A stretch of 64,000 bases of DNA from Rhodopirellula europaea 6C (lineage in GTDB: Bacteria > Planctomycetota > Planctomycetia > Pirellulales > Pirellulaceae): contig NZ_ANMO01000216.1 in assembly GCF_000338295.1 (NCBI RefSeq), positions 62,001-126,000 of the forward strand. Direction: 5' to 3'. A program made the position numbers and the translations under genes. The notes beneath the pieces are model-generated. The model searched no databases. It had not been told where the DNA came from and worked only from the letters and a program-made list of their open reading frames with translations. Shown here in pieces: positions 26,167 to 33,333 of the stretch (within the stretch, counting starts at the first letter, position 1; each line of letters starts with the position of its first letter).

Positions 26167-26420
26167 GTTCTCATGCTTCCTTGATGTTCGGCTTCTACGT
26201 TGTCAATTTCCGCGTTGATCTCGTCAAACACGGTTTCTTCGTCGTAGAATTTACCCGCATCCAATTGCTGAACGCCTTTTTGAATCTCGCTTCGCAATTG
26301 CTCACGCCCCATCAGCAACCTGACACCTTCAACGATGGCATCTTCTTCAGAATTGAATCTTCCTTGGGAAACAAGACCTTTCACGAAATCATTGACTTCG
26401 CTTGGTAGGTTCAGATTCAT
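25959..26420 (-). CDS. parD: Cassette 7: ParD-type antitoxin with aberrant C-terminal extension
   Basis: Start ATG at 26420. The first ~82 residues are ParD-like: MNLNLPSEVNDFVKGLVSQG, FNSEEDAIVEGVRLLM, then QLDAGKFYDEETVFDEINAE, closely similar to the cassette 5 antitoxin. Beyond EAEHQGS the frame fails to stop and runs for about 70 more codons through the parE gene in a shadow frame, ending at 25959. One base away in frame there is a TGA eight bases before the parE ATG, where the normal stop would be expected. A small indel near the 3' end of parD is the likely cause. The DNA-binding half should be unaffected. Confidence 0.7.
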   Translation of the reverse strand: MNLNLPSEVNDFVKGLVSQGRFNSEEDAIVEGVRLLMGREQLRSEIQKGVQQLDAGKFYDEETVFDEINAEIDNVEAEHQGSMRTCRDFAILRNRKKTSSRSLDSLPAINQSRPVNWFKSFARSVVCWPRIPMSAMRVRNLATRFDPRTLAAT

Positions 26421-26443
26421 AGCTTCACTCCAGTGCGCCGGGA

Positions 26444-26583
26444 GTATAACATGGTGTTTACGCATAGGACCTGCGGGCATACCGTCGATGTAGTGCTGAC
26501 CTCGCTTCCATTATAAAATCAAATCCACTTCAGGGCATCGCTCGCTTCGTTTAGGGCGGCATCGTAGAAACCTTCCGTTGTGC
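26444..26583 (+). repeat. attC-like site 7 (variant centre)
   Basis: R'' gtataac at 26444, R' gttgtgc at 26577. The centre matches site 5 (ccattataaaatcaaatc). The left flank is not complementary to the cassette 7 start at 25871, unlike cassettes 1 and 3-6. Confidence 0.8.
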
Positions 26584-26594
26584 GACGCAGGTCA

Positions 26595-27012
26595 ATGTTC
26601 TCCGAGGCCGATTTCCAAACCGCCGCCCATGGGATTTGCCACGGACCTGACCTCGAGTGGTTCGCCGTAGATGACCGCGACCAAATCGGAGCGTTCTGCA
26701 ACGCCGGATTCGCGTGCGTCTCTGTTCCCGTATGTGCACCGTTCGATCTGTACGTTCGCATGCTGGACGCGATCGACGCACTTACCGTTGCCTGTAGGGC
26801 AACTTGGTACTGCACGCAACCACCGATTCACGATAGGTGGGACAATTGGTCTCCGCGCGGACTATTTGGTTTCGACTGGGAGCATGCAATTGGGCGACCG
26901 GCCCTTCGCTGCCCTGTCGTCTCATGACCCGCCCAACGACGTGACCGAGTACTTCAGTTCCAACCGACTCAAAATTGCCGACTTCTATTCCGAGTCAAAA
27001 ATCATATTCTGA
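26595..27012 (+). pseudogene. Cassette 8: hypothetical protein, frameshifted
   Basis: From the ATG at 26595, 17 bases after the crossover, the frame encodes MFSEADFQTAAHG, then LEWFAVDDRDQIGAF, LFGFDWEHAIGRP, and stops at 26925. A one-base shift between about 26893 and 26912 gives a coherent end: SSHDPPNDVTEYFSSNRL, then KIADFYSESKIIF, with stop at 27010-27012. The two halves together look like a single protein of ~138 residues of a type often seen as small orphan or immunity-like proteins, but I cannot name the family. The stop is 21 bases before attC8. Confidence 0.7.
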
Positions 27013-27033
27013 CCGTGTTGCCACTTCAGGGTC

Positions 27034-27151
27034 ATACAACATGGTGTTTATGCTAGGCCTTCGGTGCACCTTCCGTGGTTGGAAGCGTAAGCTGGATTTG
27101 ATTTCACTGGTCGTGTTTCAGGCATCGCGAGGTTTGTTTGCATTGTTGTCT
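27034..27151 (+). repeat. attC-like site 8, degenerate right half
   Basis: The left half is normal (R'' atacaac at 27034, then atggtgtttatgctaggcct). Similarity fades after tcaggcatcgcgag near 27131, and the L' box is missing. gttgtct at 27145 may be what remains of R'. This is the distal end of the array. Confidence 0.65.
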
Positions 27152-27299
27152 TGAGGCCGTTACAGCGTGAGGCCGGCTGGTTTCCTCTCTCGTCCACGCT
27201 TCTTGAGGAGAGCTGTAGGCGATCATCCTGCCTCAATAGCCCAACGAGCAATTTGAAGTCGGAAATGGCAATCTATGAAATATTGCGGTAGGGAGTGAG

Positions 27300-27400
27300 G
27301 GCAGCACACGCCACTTCCCATGCCCGGCCCTCACCCTCGCGTACGCCTGAACGGCGTCGCTTGACCTCTCCCCAAACTTCGTTTCGGGAGAGGTGCGCCA
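27300..27400 (-). repeat. Dispersed intergenic repeat, copy B
   Basis: Inverted copy of the element at 19934-20020; the 26-base core lies at 27334-27359. It closes the far side of the recombinase-cassette block. Confidence 0.8.
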
Positions 27401-27535
27401 TGTGAAAATCTGCCGAAAGACGGTATCGGAAAGCTGCACGACCTCAAGCGAGGCGAGTCAGCACAGTTCAAACGGAAGCTAGCGCAAGCGGATAGGGTCC
27501 ATAACACTGAACACCTTGCAGGCAGGCCTATCGGA

Positions 27536-27643
27536 CTGTTGATTTAATAGGCGGTACCGCGTTGGCGGCGGTTGGTCAAACGCCAACCGGGGCGAACGCC
27601 CATCGGCTAATTGTTGTCATTCTGTATATGGCTAAATCAACAG
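27536..27643. repeat. Short inverted repeat, possible insertion-element remnant
   Basis: ctgttgattta at 27536-27546 and its exact complement taaatcaacag at 27633-27643 bracket 86 bases without a gene. Confidence 0.4.
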
Positions 27644-28301
27644 CCCGCTGCTCCGGCGCGGTCAACACTCGGATTGTTGATGCCGTTTTAGAGACTGACA
27701 TGCTAAGCAAGTCGGCAAGATTCTTTCGGCATTTGAACTGTTTTGGCAAACGCCACTGGTCCCACGTAAAACCGGGGCTGACACCCAAACGGCTTACATG
27801 GTTGTGCCCGATCATTCCTGCCGACCTGCTCAACCGTGTGTACATTGACGAACATGTGAGAAAGGCGAGTTCGCTGAGCCAGATGATGTTGCACGGTTCC
27901 TGGTGGCGTTGTTGGTAGATGCGACCGACGAGCTGATCGGGGCGAGCTGATCGGGTCAAGGGAAGTTTTTGATTCCAACGATGCGATTGATCGTTTGGAG
28001 GTATTGCGGCACGTTGGGAAGTAGCCTTGGATTCTGGGTGAGGTCTTGGCCCTTTTTCAGGAGGGACAGTACGAGCATTGGGTGCGTCACGTAGCTTGGA
28101 TTGTTGCAGAGTTGTTTGTCTCGGTTGCGGGGGCGATCGCGAAGAGTGGATGTGGTGTCGAGGCGTCAGTTCGCGTCCTGACTCGACTCGAGTTGATGTT
28201 CTGCGATCGGTGTGGCTCGCTACAATGAGTTGGGCTTCGCACCGGGGCCAGTTTGGCGGGCTATCACTTACACACTGATTCACGCATCCAAGGAATCCGC
28301 T

Positions 28302-29321
28302 ATGAGCATCGAGACCAATCGACCTTTCCCAGTTGTCTCCAGCAATCGCGACGAAGTTGGACCGCAGAAGCAGGCGTCACGTCGGGCTTGGATGGCAGGG
28401 GTGGCTGCGGCGGCGGGAGCGTCGGCATGTTCCGGTCGCGTGGCTTTGGCTCAAGCTGATTCTGACAAAGAAGAAGCTGCTGCATCGCGGAAGCCCAATC
28501 CGATCGCGGTGTCGACCTATTCGTACTGGCGGTATCGCGACGATAGCAAGCTTTCGATCGAGGAGTGCGTGGACTTGGCCGCTGATGCGGGATTTGATGC
28601 GGTGGAGGTGTTGCATGTTCAGATGACCGACGAATCGAACGGCACGTTGCAACGGATCAAGCAGCGGGCCTTTCGTCGAGGCTTGAGTCTGTGTGGGATG
28701 TCGACTCACCAATCGTTTGTCTCGCCCGACCCGGCTGAACGTCAAAAGAACATCGATCACACGATCCACTGCATCGAGCTGGCGTATGCGATGGGGATTC
28801 CCACGATTCGAGTGAACACTGGTCGTTGGGGAACGTCGGGCAGCTTCGATGAATTGATGGCCAACAAGGGCATCGAGCCGACCTTGGAAGGACACACCGA
28901 CGAGGAAGGTTTCGGTTGGGTCCGGGAAGGATTTGAAAAGTGTCTGCCGGTCGCCGAGAAGTGTGGTGTGGTGATGGGGCTGGAGAATCATTGGGGGCTC
29001 GGGCGAACCGCGGACGGAGTTTTAAGGGTCATTGGAGAAGTCGATTCGCCGTGGTTGCGGGCAACGCTGGACACCGGCAATTTTCTAGAGAATCAGTACG
29101 ATCAGTACCGGAAACTGGCTCCCGACGCGGTGTTTGTTCAGGCCAAGACTTACTTTGGAGGGGGCACCTGGTACACGCTGGACATTGATTACGACCGGGT
29201 GGCAGAGATTCTGCGGGAGGTTGACTATCGTGGATACATCAGCTTGGAATTCGAAGGCAGCGAGGCTCACGAATCCGCCATTCCGAAGAGTCTGGCAATG
29301 TTGAGAGAGGCATTTCACTAA
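28302..29321 (+). CDS. Tat-exported sugar-phosphate isomerase/epimerase-like TIM-barrel protein
   Basis: 339 residues from the ATG at 28302. The N-terminus has a twin-arginine signal (ASRRAWMAGVAAAAGASACSG), so the protein is probably exported folded, with its metal, to the periplasm. The rest is a xylose-isomerase-like TIM barrel (AP endonuclease 2 superfamily): CVDLAADAGFDAVEVLHV at the second strand, AYAMGIPTIRVNTGRWG, VVMGLENHWGLG with a metal-binding Glu and His, ATLDTGNFLEN, and YRGYISLEFEGSEAHE. Such secreted barrels are numerous in planctomycetes and are usually annotated only as isomerase/epimerase; the substrate is unknown. The long gap before it (from 27013) suggests its own promoter. 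Confidence 0.9.
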   Translation: MSIETNRPFPVVSSNRDEVGPQKQASRRAWMAGVAAAAGASACSGRVALAQADSDKEEAAASRKPNPIAVSTYSYWRYRDDSKLSIEECVDLAADAGFDAVEVLHVQMTDESNGTLQRIKQRAFRRGLSLCGMSTHQSFVSPDPAERQKNIDHTIHCIELAYAMGIPTIRVNTGRWGTSGSFDELMANKGIEPTLEGHTDEEGFGWVREGFEKCLPVAEKCGVVMGLENHWGLGRTADGVLRVIGEVDSPWLRATLDTGNFLENQYDQYRKLAPDAVFVQAKTYFGGGTWYTLDIDYDRVAEILREVDYRGYISLEFEGSEAHESAIPKSLAMLREAFH

Positions 29322-29354
29322 TCGGTGGACATGGGATAAGAATGGGCCCAATTC

Positions 29355-29375
29355 GATGCCGAACCCACCGGCATC
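29355..29375 (+). terminator. Possible stem-loop after the isomerase gene
   Basis: gatgccg and cggcatc form a 7-bp stem with a 7-base loop 34 bases after the stop. No T-run follows, so this is weak. Confidence 0.3.
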
Positions 29376-29474
29376 CCGTGTCGTAGCACCCGGGTATCAC
29401 TGTATTTTTTGACCGAAACAGTGGTGATCGTTTCGCTTCGATTTTGTCTTCCTACGATTGGTTGGTTTCCAGTT

Positions 29475-30152
29475 ATGTCCGCTGAAGTCCAGTTTTCAGG
29501 GGCCGCAGACGCTGCTGAGTTTCCCTACAAAGCGATCAACCGCGGCGCGATTGCGTCGCTGGTTTTCTTGGCGTTGTCGTTGCCCGGATTGATGCCGACG
29601 TTCTCGCCGATGCTGATTCTGACCGTCCCCGGGATTTTGGCGGGCGTGATTGCATTGCGAGCGATCAGTCGTTTCCCGGACGAATACAGCGGCGCGGGCG
29701 TCGCGAAAGTTGGCGTGGTCGGTTGTGCCGTGCTTTTCTTAGGTGGCATCGGGTTTCACACCTACACGTATCTGACGGAAGTTCCTGAGGGGTATGAACG
29801 CGTGGCGTTTTACAAGCTGCAGTCGGAGCCCAATGGGCCTGATTTGCCCACGCCTGATGCTTTGAAGATTGATGGGGAAGATATCTTCTTGAAGGGGTAC
29901 ATCCACCCCAGCAGCGGCAGTGGCATGCTTCGCCAGTTCGTGTTGGTTCCCGACCTTGGCACGTGTTGTTTTGGCGGAGATCCTCGTAGTAGCGACATGA
30001 TTGAGGTGACTTTGCCGCCGGGTGAATCGGTGCGAGCGGGTCTGACGAAACGTAAGTTGGCGGGCACGTTCAAGGTCAATCGTGTTCCACAAAGCAAAGA
30101 TGACTTTGAAAACGCGATGTTCTACAAAATGCGGGTCGACCTGTACAAATAA
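29475..30152 (+). CDS. Membrane protein with CCFG-motif domain (DUF3299-related?)
   Basis: 225 residues from the ATG at 29475; an upstream in-frame start at 29409 would add 22 residues. Three hydrophobic segments (AIASLVFLALSLPGLMP, MLILTVPGILAGVIAL, GVVGCAVLFLGGIGF) precede an exposed C-terminal domain with LKIDGEDIFLKGYIHP, QFVLVPDLGTCCFGGDP and MIEVTLPPG. The arrangement of strand, CCFG turn and basic strand parallels the next gene, whose product resembles DUF3299, so I infer a shared fold. The adjacent cysteines could hold a metal or disulfide. Function unknown. It lies 193 bases upstream of that related gene on the same strand. Confidence 0.78.
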   Translation: MSAEVQFSGAADAAEFPYKAINRGAIASLVFLALSLPGLMPTFSPMLILTVPGILAGVIALRAISRFPDEYSGAGVAKVGVVGCAVLFLGGIGFHTYTYLTEVPEGYERVAFYKLQSEPNGPDLPTPDALKIDGEDIFLKGYIHPSSGSGMLRQFVLVPDLGTCCFGGDPRSSDMIEVTLPPGESVRAGLTKRKLAGTFKVNRVPQSKDDFENAMFYKMRVDLYK

Positions 30153-30345
30153 CGGGACATCGATCGGCTGGATGCTGGGACGAGAATGATCGGCTGATCG
30201 TGAATGATCGACTGATTTGGCACGTTCACGTCTGATTGCGTTTTGATGTTGTGGGCCCCACGTCCGACATTGGTACGATGGGTGCATCGCGTTTGCAGAC
30301 GACCGGCACAGCAATTTTCTTCCACGAACGATGGATGCTCGTCAG

Positions 30346-30963
30346 ATGAAACTGAATTCTCGAATTCCTTCGATAGCGATGGCTGGATGCCTGGCCGTTG
30401 CAACGATGCTTCCCACCCTGTGCGTCGCGGATGACTCTCAGACGCAGAAGGAGCGTACCGCGACGGCTCGATCCATCATCGAGCAGCGTCGAGCGGCGAT
30501 GCGAGGTGAGGCCGCTGGGCGTGAAAAGGTCGAGGTCCGTAAAAGCAGCCAAGCGGATTTGGCCAAGGGAGACATCACGTTCGATGATTTGACGTTTGAT
30601 ATCGAAAAGGGCGAGGTCTTCGACGAGGAGAAGCTGACCAAAGAGCTGAAGTTCTTGAACGGCCGCAACGTGCGTCTGCGAGGGTACATGTTGCCAAGCA
30701 CGTTGTACAAAGAAACCGATATCGACAAATTCGTTTTGGTGCGAGACAACCAGGAGTGCTGTTTCGGGCCCGGTGCGGCGTTGTTTGATTGCGTGATGAT
30801 TGAGATGCAACCGGGACGGACGACGGATTTTGTGCCGCGACCCATCATGGTGGAAGGCAAGTTCGTCTTGGATACTGAGAAGTATCGATACCCGGGCGGC
30901 AAGGGCCCCGATGGGGCATCTCACATGGCCGTGTTTCGAATTGAGGGACTTCGCGTCCGATGA
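30346..30963 (+). CDS. Secreted DUF3299-like protein
   Basis: 205 residues from the ATG at 30346 (a Met five codons earlier is possible). The signal peptide IPSIAMAGCLAVATMLPTLCVA is followed by a charged helix and then the DUF3299-type domain: ITFDDLTFDIEKGEVFDEEK, NVRLRGYMLPST, DKFVLVRDNQECCFGPGA, and a final strand set ending FRIEGLRVR. DUF3299 proteins are small periplasmic proteins of unknown function in proteobacteria and planctomycetes, sometimes near transport genes. The stop overlaps the pepT start (ATGA at 30960-30963), which implies coupled translation, an odd pairing for a secreted and a cytoplasmic product. Confidence 0.85.
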   Translation: MKLNSRIPSIAMAGCLAVATMLPTLCVADDSQTQKERTATARSIIEQRRAAMRGEAAGREKVEVRKSSQADLAKGDITFDDLTFDIEKGEVFDEEKLTKELKFLNGRNVRLRGYMLPSTLYKETDIDKFVLVRDNQECCFGPGAALFDCVMIEMQPGRTTDFVPRPIMVEGKFVLDTEKYRYPGGKGPDGASHMAVFRIEGLRVR

Positions 30964-32198
30964 TCAACCAAGACCGCTTGCTGCAACGTTTTCTCCGCTA
31001 CGTTCGAATCAACACCGCCGCTGACCCGCAGTCTCAAGCCTACCCCAGTACTGAGAGCCAACGCGAATTGGGGAAGATGTTGGCGGATGAGCTGACTCAG
31101 ATGGGACTGACCGATGTGGTTTTGGATGAGCATGCGGTTGTGACGGCAACCGTCCCATCAACCATCGATGGCACCGCACCGACGGTGGCTTTGGTGGCTC
31201 ACATGGACACGTCACCGGAAGCACCCAGCGAGTCGGTCGATCCTCAAGTCGTTCAGTCGTACAGCGGCGGGGACATATCGCTTCCCAGCGGCAACACGAT
31301 CACCGTCGCCGGATGTCCCGATCTGGAAAAGATGATCGGGCACACTCTGGTCACCACCGATGGATCGACGTTGTTGGGCGGTGATGACAAAGCCGGTGTC
31401 GCGATCATCATGGAACTCGCCGAAACATTGGTCGAGAATCCTCATCTGCCACACGGTCCGGTTCGCGTCGTGATGACTTGCGACGAAGAGATCGGACGCG
31501 GCACGGACAAGCTGGATCTGCAAAAGCTCGATGCAACGGTGGCGTACACCGTCGACGGTGGCGGGCAAGGCATCATTGATGTTGAGACGTTTTCGGCTGA
31601 CGCGATGACGTTGATCTTTCGCGGGCACAACATCCACCCGGCGATCGCGAAGGACCGAATGGTCAATTCGTTGCGTGCGGCGTCCGATTTTGCCGCTTCG
31701 TTGCCCCGAGATTCCGAGACGCCTGAAACCACCGACGGTCGAGATGGTTTCGTCCATTTGCATGACATTGTCGGCGGCGTGGGGCAGACTCGCGTGGAGC
31801 TGATCCTGCGATCCTTTGATAGCGAACAGTTGTCGGTTTACGCGGACAAAGTTCGCAAGCTGGCCGAGGAAGCCACGGCGGCATGGCCGGGAATGCAATT
31901 GGAGTGTGAGGTTCGACGTCAGTATCGAAATCTGGCTGATGGGTTGGCGAAGCTGCCCGAGTCAGTCTCGTTGGCCGAACAGGCGTTCGAGAATTTGGGG
32001 CTGCCTTGTCAAACGGCGATTGTTCGAGGCGGAACCGATGGCAGTCAATTGACCGAGAAGGGATTGCCGACACCGAATTTGTCCAGCGGTCAACACAATA
32101 TCCACAGCGTCCTTGAATTCGCGAGTCTGGATGAGATGGTCATCTCCGCGAATCATTTGGTTGAGTTGTTGAAGCTGTGGAGCGATAAGCGAGTTTGA
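30960..32198 (+). CDS. pepT: Peptidase T (tripeptide aminopeptidase)
   Basis: 412 residues, the usual length for this M20 metallopeptidase. Zinc ligands and catalytic residues are visible: His81 and Asp83 in VALVAHMDTS, the bridging Asp142 in LLGGDDKAG, Glu176/Glu177 in CDEEIGRG, Asp199 in YTVDGGG, and the late His in SSGQHNIHSVLEF. The dimerisation lid lies between. The enzyme removes N-terminal residues from tripeptides in the cytoplasm during peptide use. RGGTDGSQL is the usual peptidase T motif. Its start overlaps the stop of the DUF3299-like gene by four bases, and it converges on the lipase-like gene with a 23-base gap. Confidence 0.96.
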   Translation: MINQDRLLQRFLRYVRINTAADPQSQAYPSTESQRELGKMLADELTQMGLTDVVLDEHAVVTATVPSTIDGTAPTVALVAHMDTSPEAPSESVDPQVVQSYSGGDISLPSGNTITVAGCPDLEKMIGHTLVTTDGSTLLGGDDKAGVAIIMELAETLVENPHLPHGPVRVVMTCDEEIGRGTDKLDLQKLDATVAYTVDGGGQGIIDVETFSADAMTLIFRGHNIHPAIAKDRMVNSLRAASDFAASLPRDSETPETTDGRDGFVHLHDIVGGVGQTRVELILRSFDSEQLSVYADKVRKLAEEATAAWPGMQLECEVRRQYRNLADGLAKLPESVSLAEQAFENLGLPCQTAIVRGGTDGSQLTEKGLPTPNLSSGQHNIHSVLEFASLDEMVISANHLVELLKLWSDKRV

Positions 32199-32221
32199 GT
32201 CTGTCGGTTCAATGCCCAGAT

Positions 32222-33208
32222 TCAATGAGCTTTGAGGAACTCGATCGTCCAATCCTGCACTTCGGGTTCTTCCATCAGGAATGAGTGCAGCACGGGCACT
32301 TGGTGAACCGTTTCCGCTCCTTCCAGTTGGGCTTCTTCGAGGCTGACGACGAAGTCCCCATCGCCATCGACCAAGGGATTCGCAATCGGTGTTGCGACCT
32401 TTCCCGCAACGATTGCGAAGGGAAACGGTGGGGTGGCCAAGTGCGATTCCACATCTGACCAGCGAGTGCCTAATTCCATCGCACCGGGGCCAGCAACCAA
32501 ACCAAACACGCCAGTGGGAGCAAGTCGCCGCGCGATCGCGGCACCTTGGTTGGGTGGGCCGAGCATGACCATTGATTTCAATCGCGGCAGCAGGTTTTTG
32601 GGATCGCTATCGGCCTGCAGATCACCGATCAAATGCCGAGTGATGATGTTGCCCATGCTGTGACCGACGAATGCGAACTCGGCTTCCGGCGATTGATTCT
32701 CGAGGACTTCACGGAGTGCTGCGGCTGATTCAGCCAGAGAGCCACGTGTGCTCGCGTATCCAAACCGAATGGTTTGTTCGTAGCCTTCGGCGTGAAGTTT
32801 GGTTTCCAGCGACTTCATGCAATTGTCCGTTCGCATCAAACCATGTAGCAGGACAACAACCGGCCGATCGCATGGCGAGGCGATTTCAGGTTGTAATTTG
32901 TCGAGTGCTTCATCGACGTCTTCACGACTGCCCCACGCTCGTCGAACATTGTTGGGATCAAGCAGACGCCAGTGCTTGGTCACCGCGTTTTGCTGGATGC
33001 GGTAACCAGCCCGGTAATCGTGATCGGTCCACAATTGAGCCCCGCCGAGCGTGGGCAGGGGAACGTTGATGTTCTGAGCCATGGTCGTGTTCTCGGAAGT
33101 TCCCCACCAGGTGTGAATGCCCCAACCGGGAGCAAGTGTAACGGCGGCGATCAAAGCAAATCGCCTGATGGCTTTGAAACGACGGCCGTTCATTCGAAAG
33201 AAATTCAT
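32222..33208 (-). CDS. Exported alpha/beta-hydrolase, lipase-like
   Basis: 328 residues from the ATG at 33208; Met codons at 33223 and 33193 are alternatives. An N-terminal basic stretch and hydrophobic segment (FALIAAVTLAPGWGIHTWWG) act as signal or anchor. The hydrolase core has the oxyanion strand VVVLLHGLMRTD and the nucleophile elbow FVGHSMGN (Ser184), followed by MLGPPNQG, an acidic VDGDGDFVV and a late His in VPVLHSFLM that completes the triad. This pattern fits the triacylglycerol-lipase/PGAP1-like group acting on lipids or esters outside the cytoplasm; the substrate is not shown. It is downstream of the HtrA-like operon by 125 bases and may be cotranscribed or separate. Confidence 0.88.
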   Translation of the reverse strand: MNFFRMNGRRFKAIRRFALIAAVTLAPGWGIHTWWGTSENTTMAQNINVPLPTLGGAQLWTDHDYRAGYRIQQNAVTKHWRLLDPNNVRRAWGSREDVDEALDKLQPEIASPCDRPVVVLLHGLMRTDNCMKSLETKLHAEGYEQTIRFGYASTRGSLAESAAALREVLENQSPEAEFAFVGHSMGNIITRHLIGDLQADSDPKNLLPRLKSMVMLGPPNQGAAIARRLAPTGVFGLVAGPGAMELGTRWSDVESHLATPPFPFAIVAGKVATPIANPLVDGDGDFVVSLEEAQLEGAETVHQVPVLHSFLMEEPEVQDWTIEFLKAH

Positions 33209-33333
33209 GTGTCGACAATGCATCGAGGCGAGGTGTTTGGCGAGTGCTCCGGACTGAGGAGCTATTCAACCAGAGACCACGGCTGAAGCTTTCTGCGCGA
33301 AAAACGGTGGATCGGCAGGCTTTCTTTTGCGAA

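Larger units (their letters stand above)
27152..28301. other. 1.15-kb gene-free stretch with repeats and remnants
   Basis: No intact gene is supported. It holds dispersed repeat copy B (27300-27400), a short inverted repeat (27536-27643) and, on the minus strand at about 27956-28165, a coding-looking stretch without a start (containing NNPSYVTHPMLVLSLLKKG) preceded by a stop, perhaps a gene remnant. Confidence 0.5.

Noticed and set aside
22662-27151. Regularly spaced repeats as a possible CRISPR array
   Set aside because: Repeats are ~137-207 bases with inner symmetry, and spacers are gene-sized with open frames; this fits attC sites, not CRISPR.
27576-28283. 235-codon minus-strand frame
   Set aside because: Composition is like shadow frames, it overlaps repeats and holds no motif; a better coding-looking piece (27956-28165) lies in another frame without a start.
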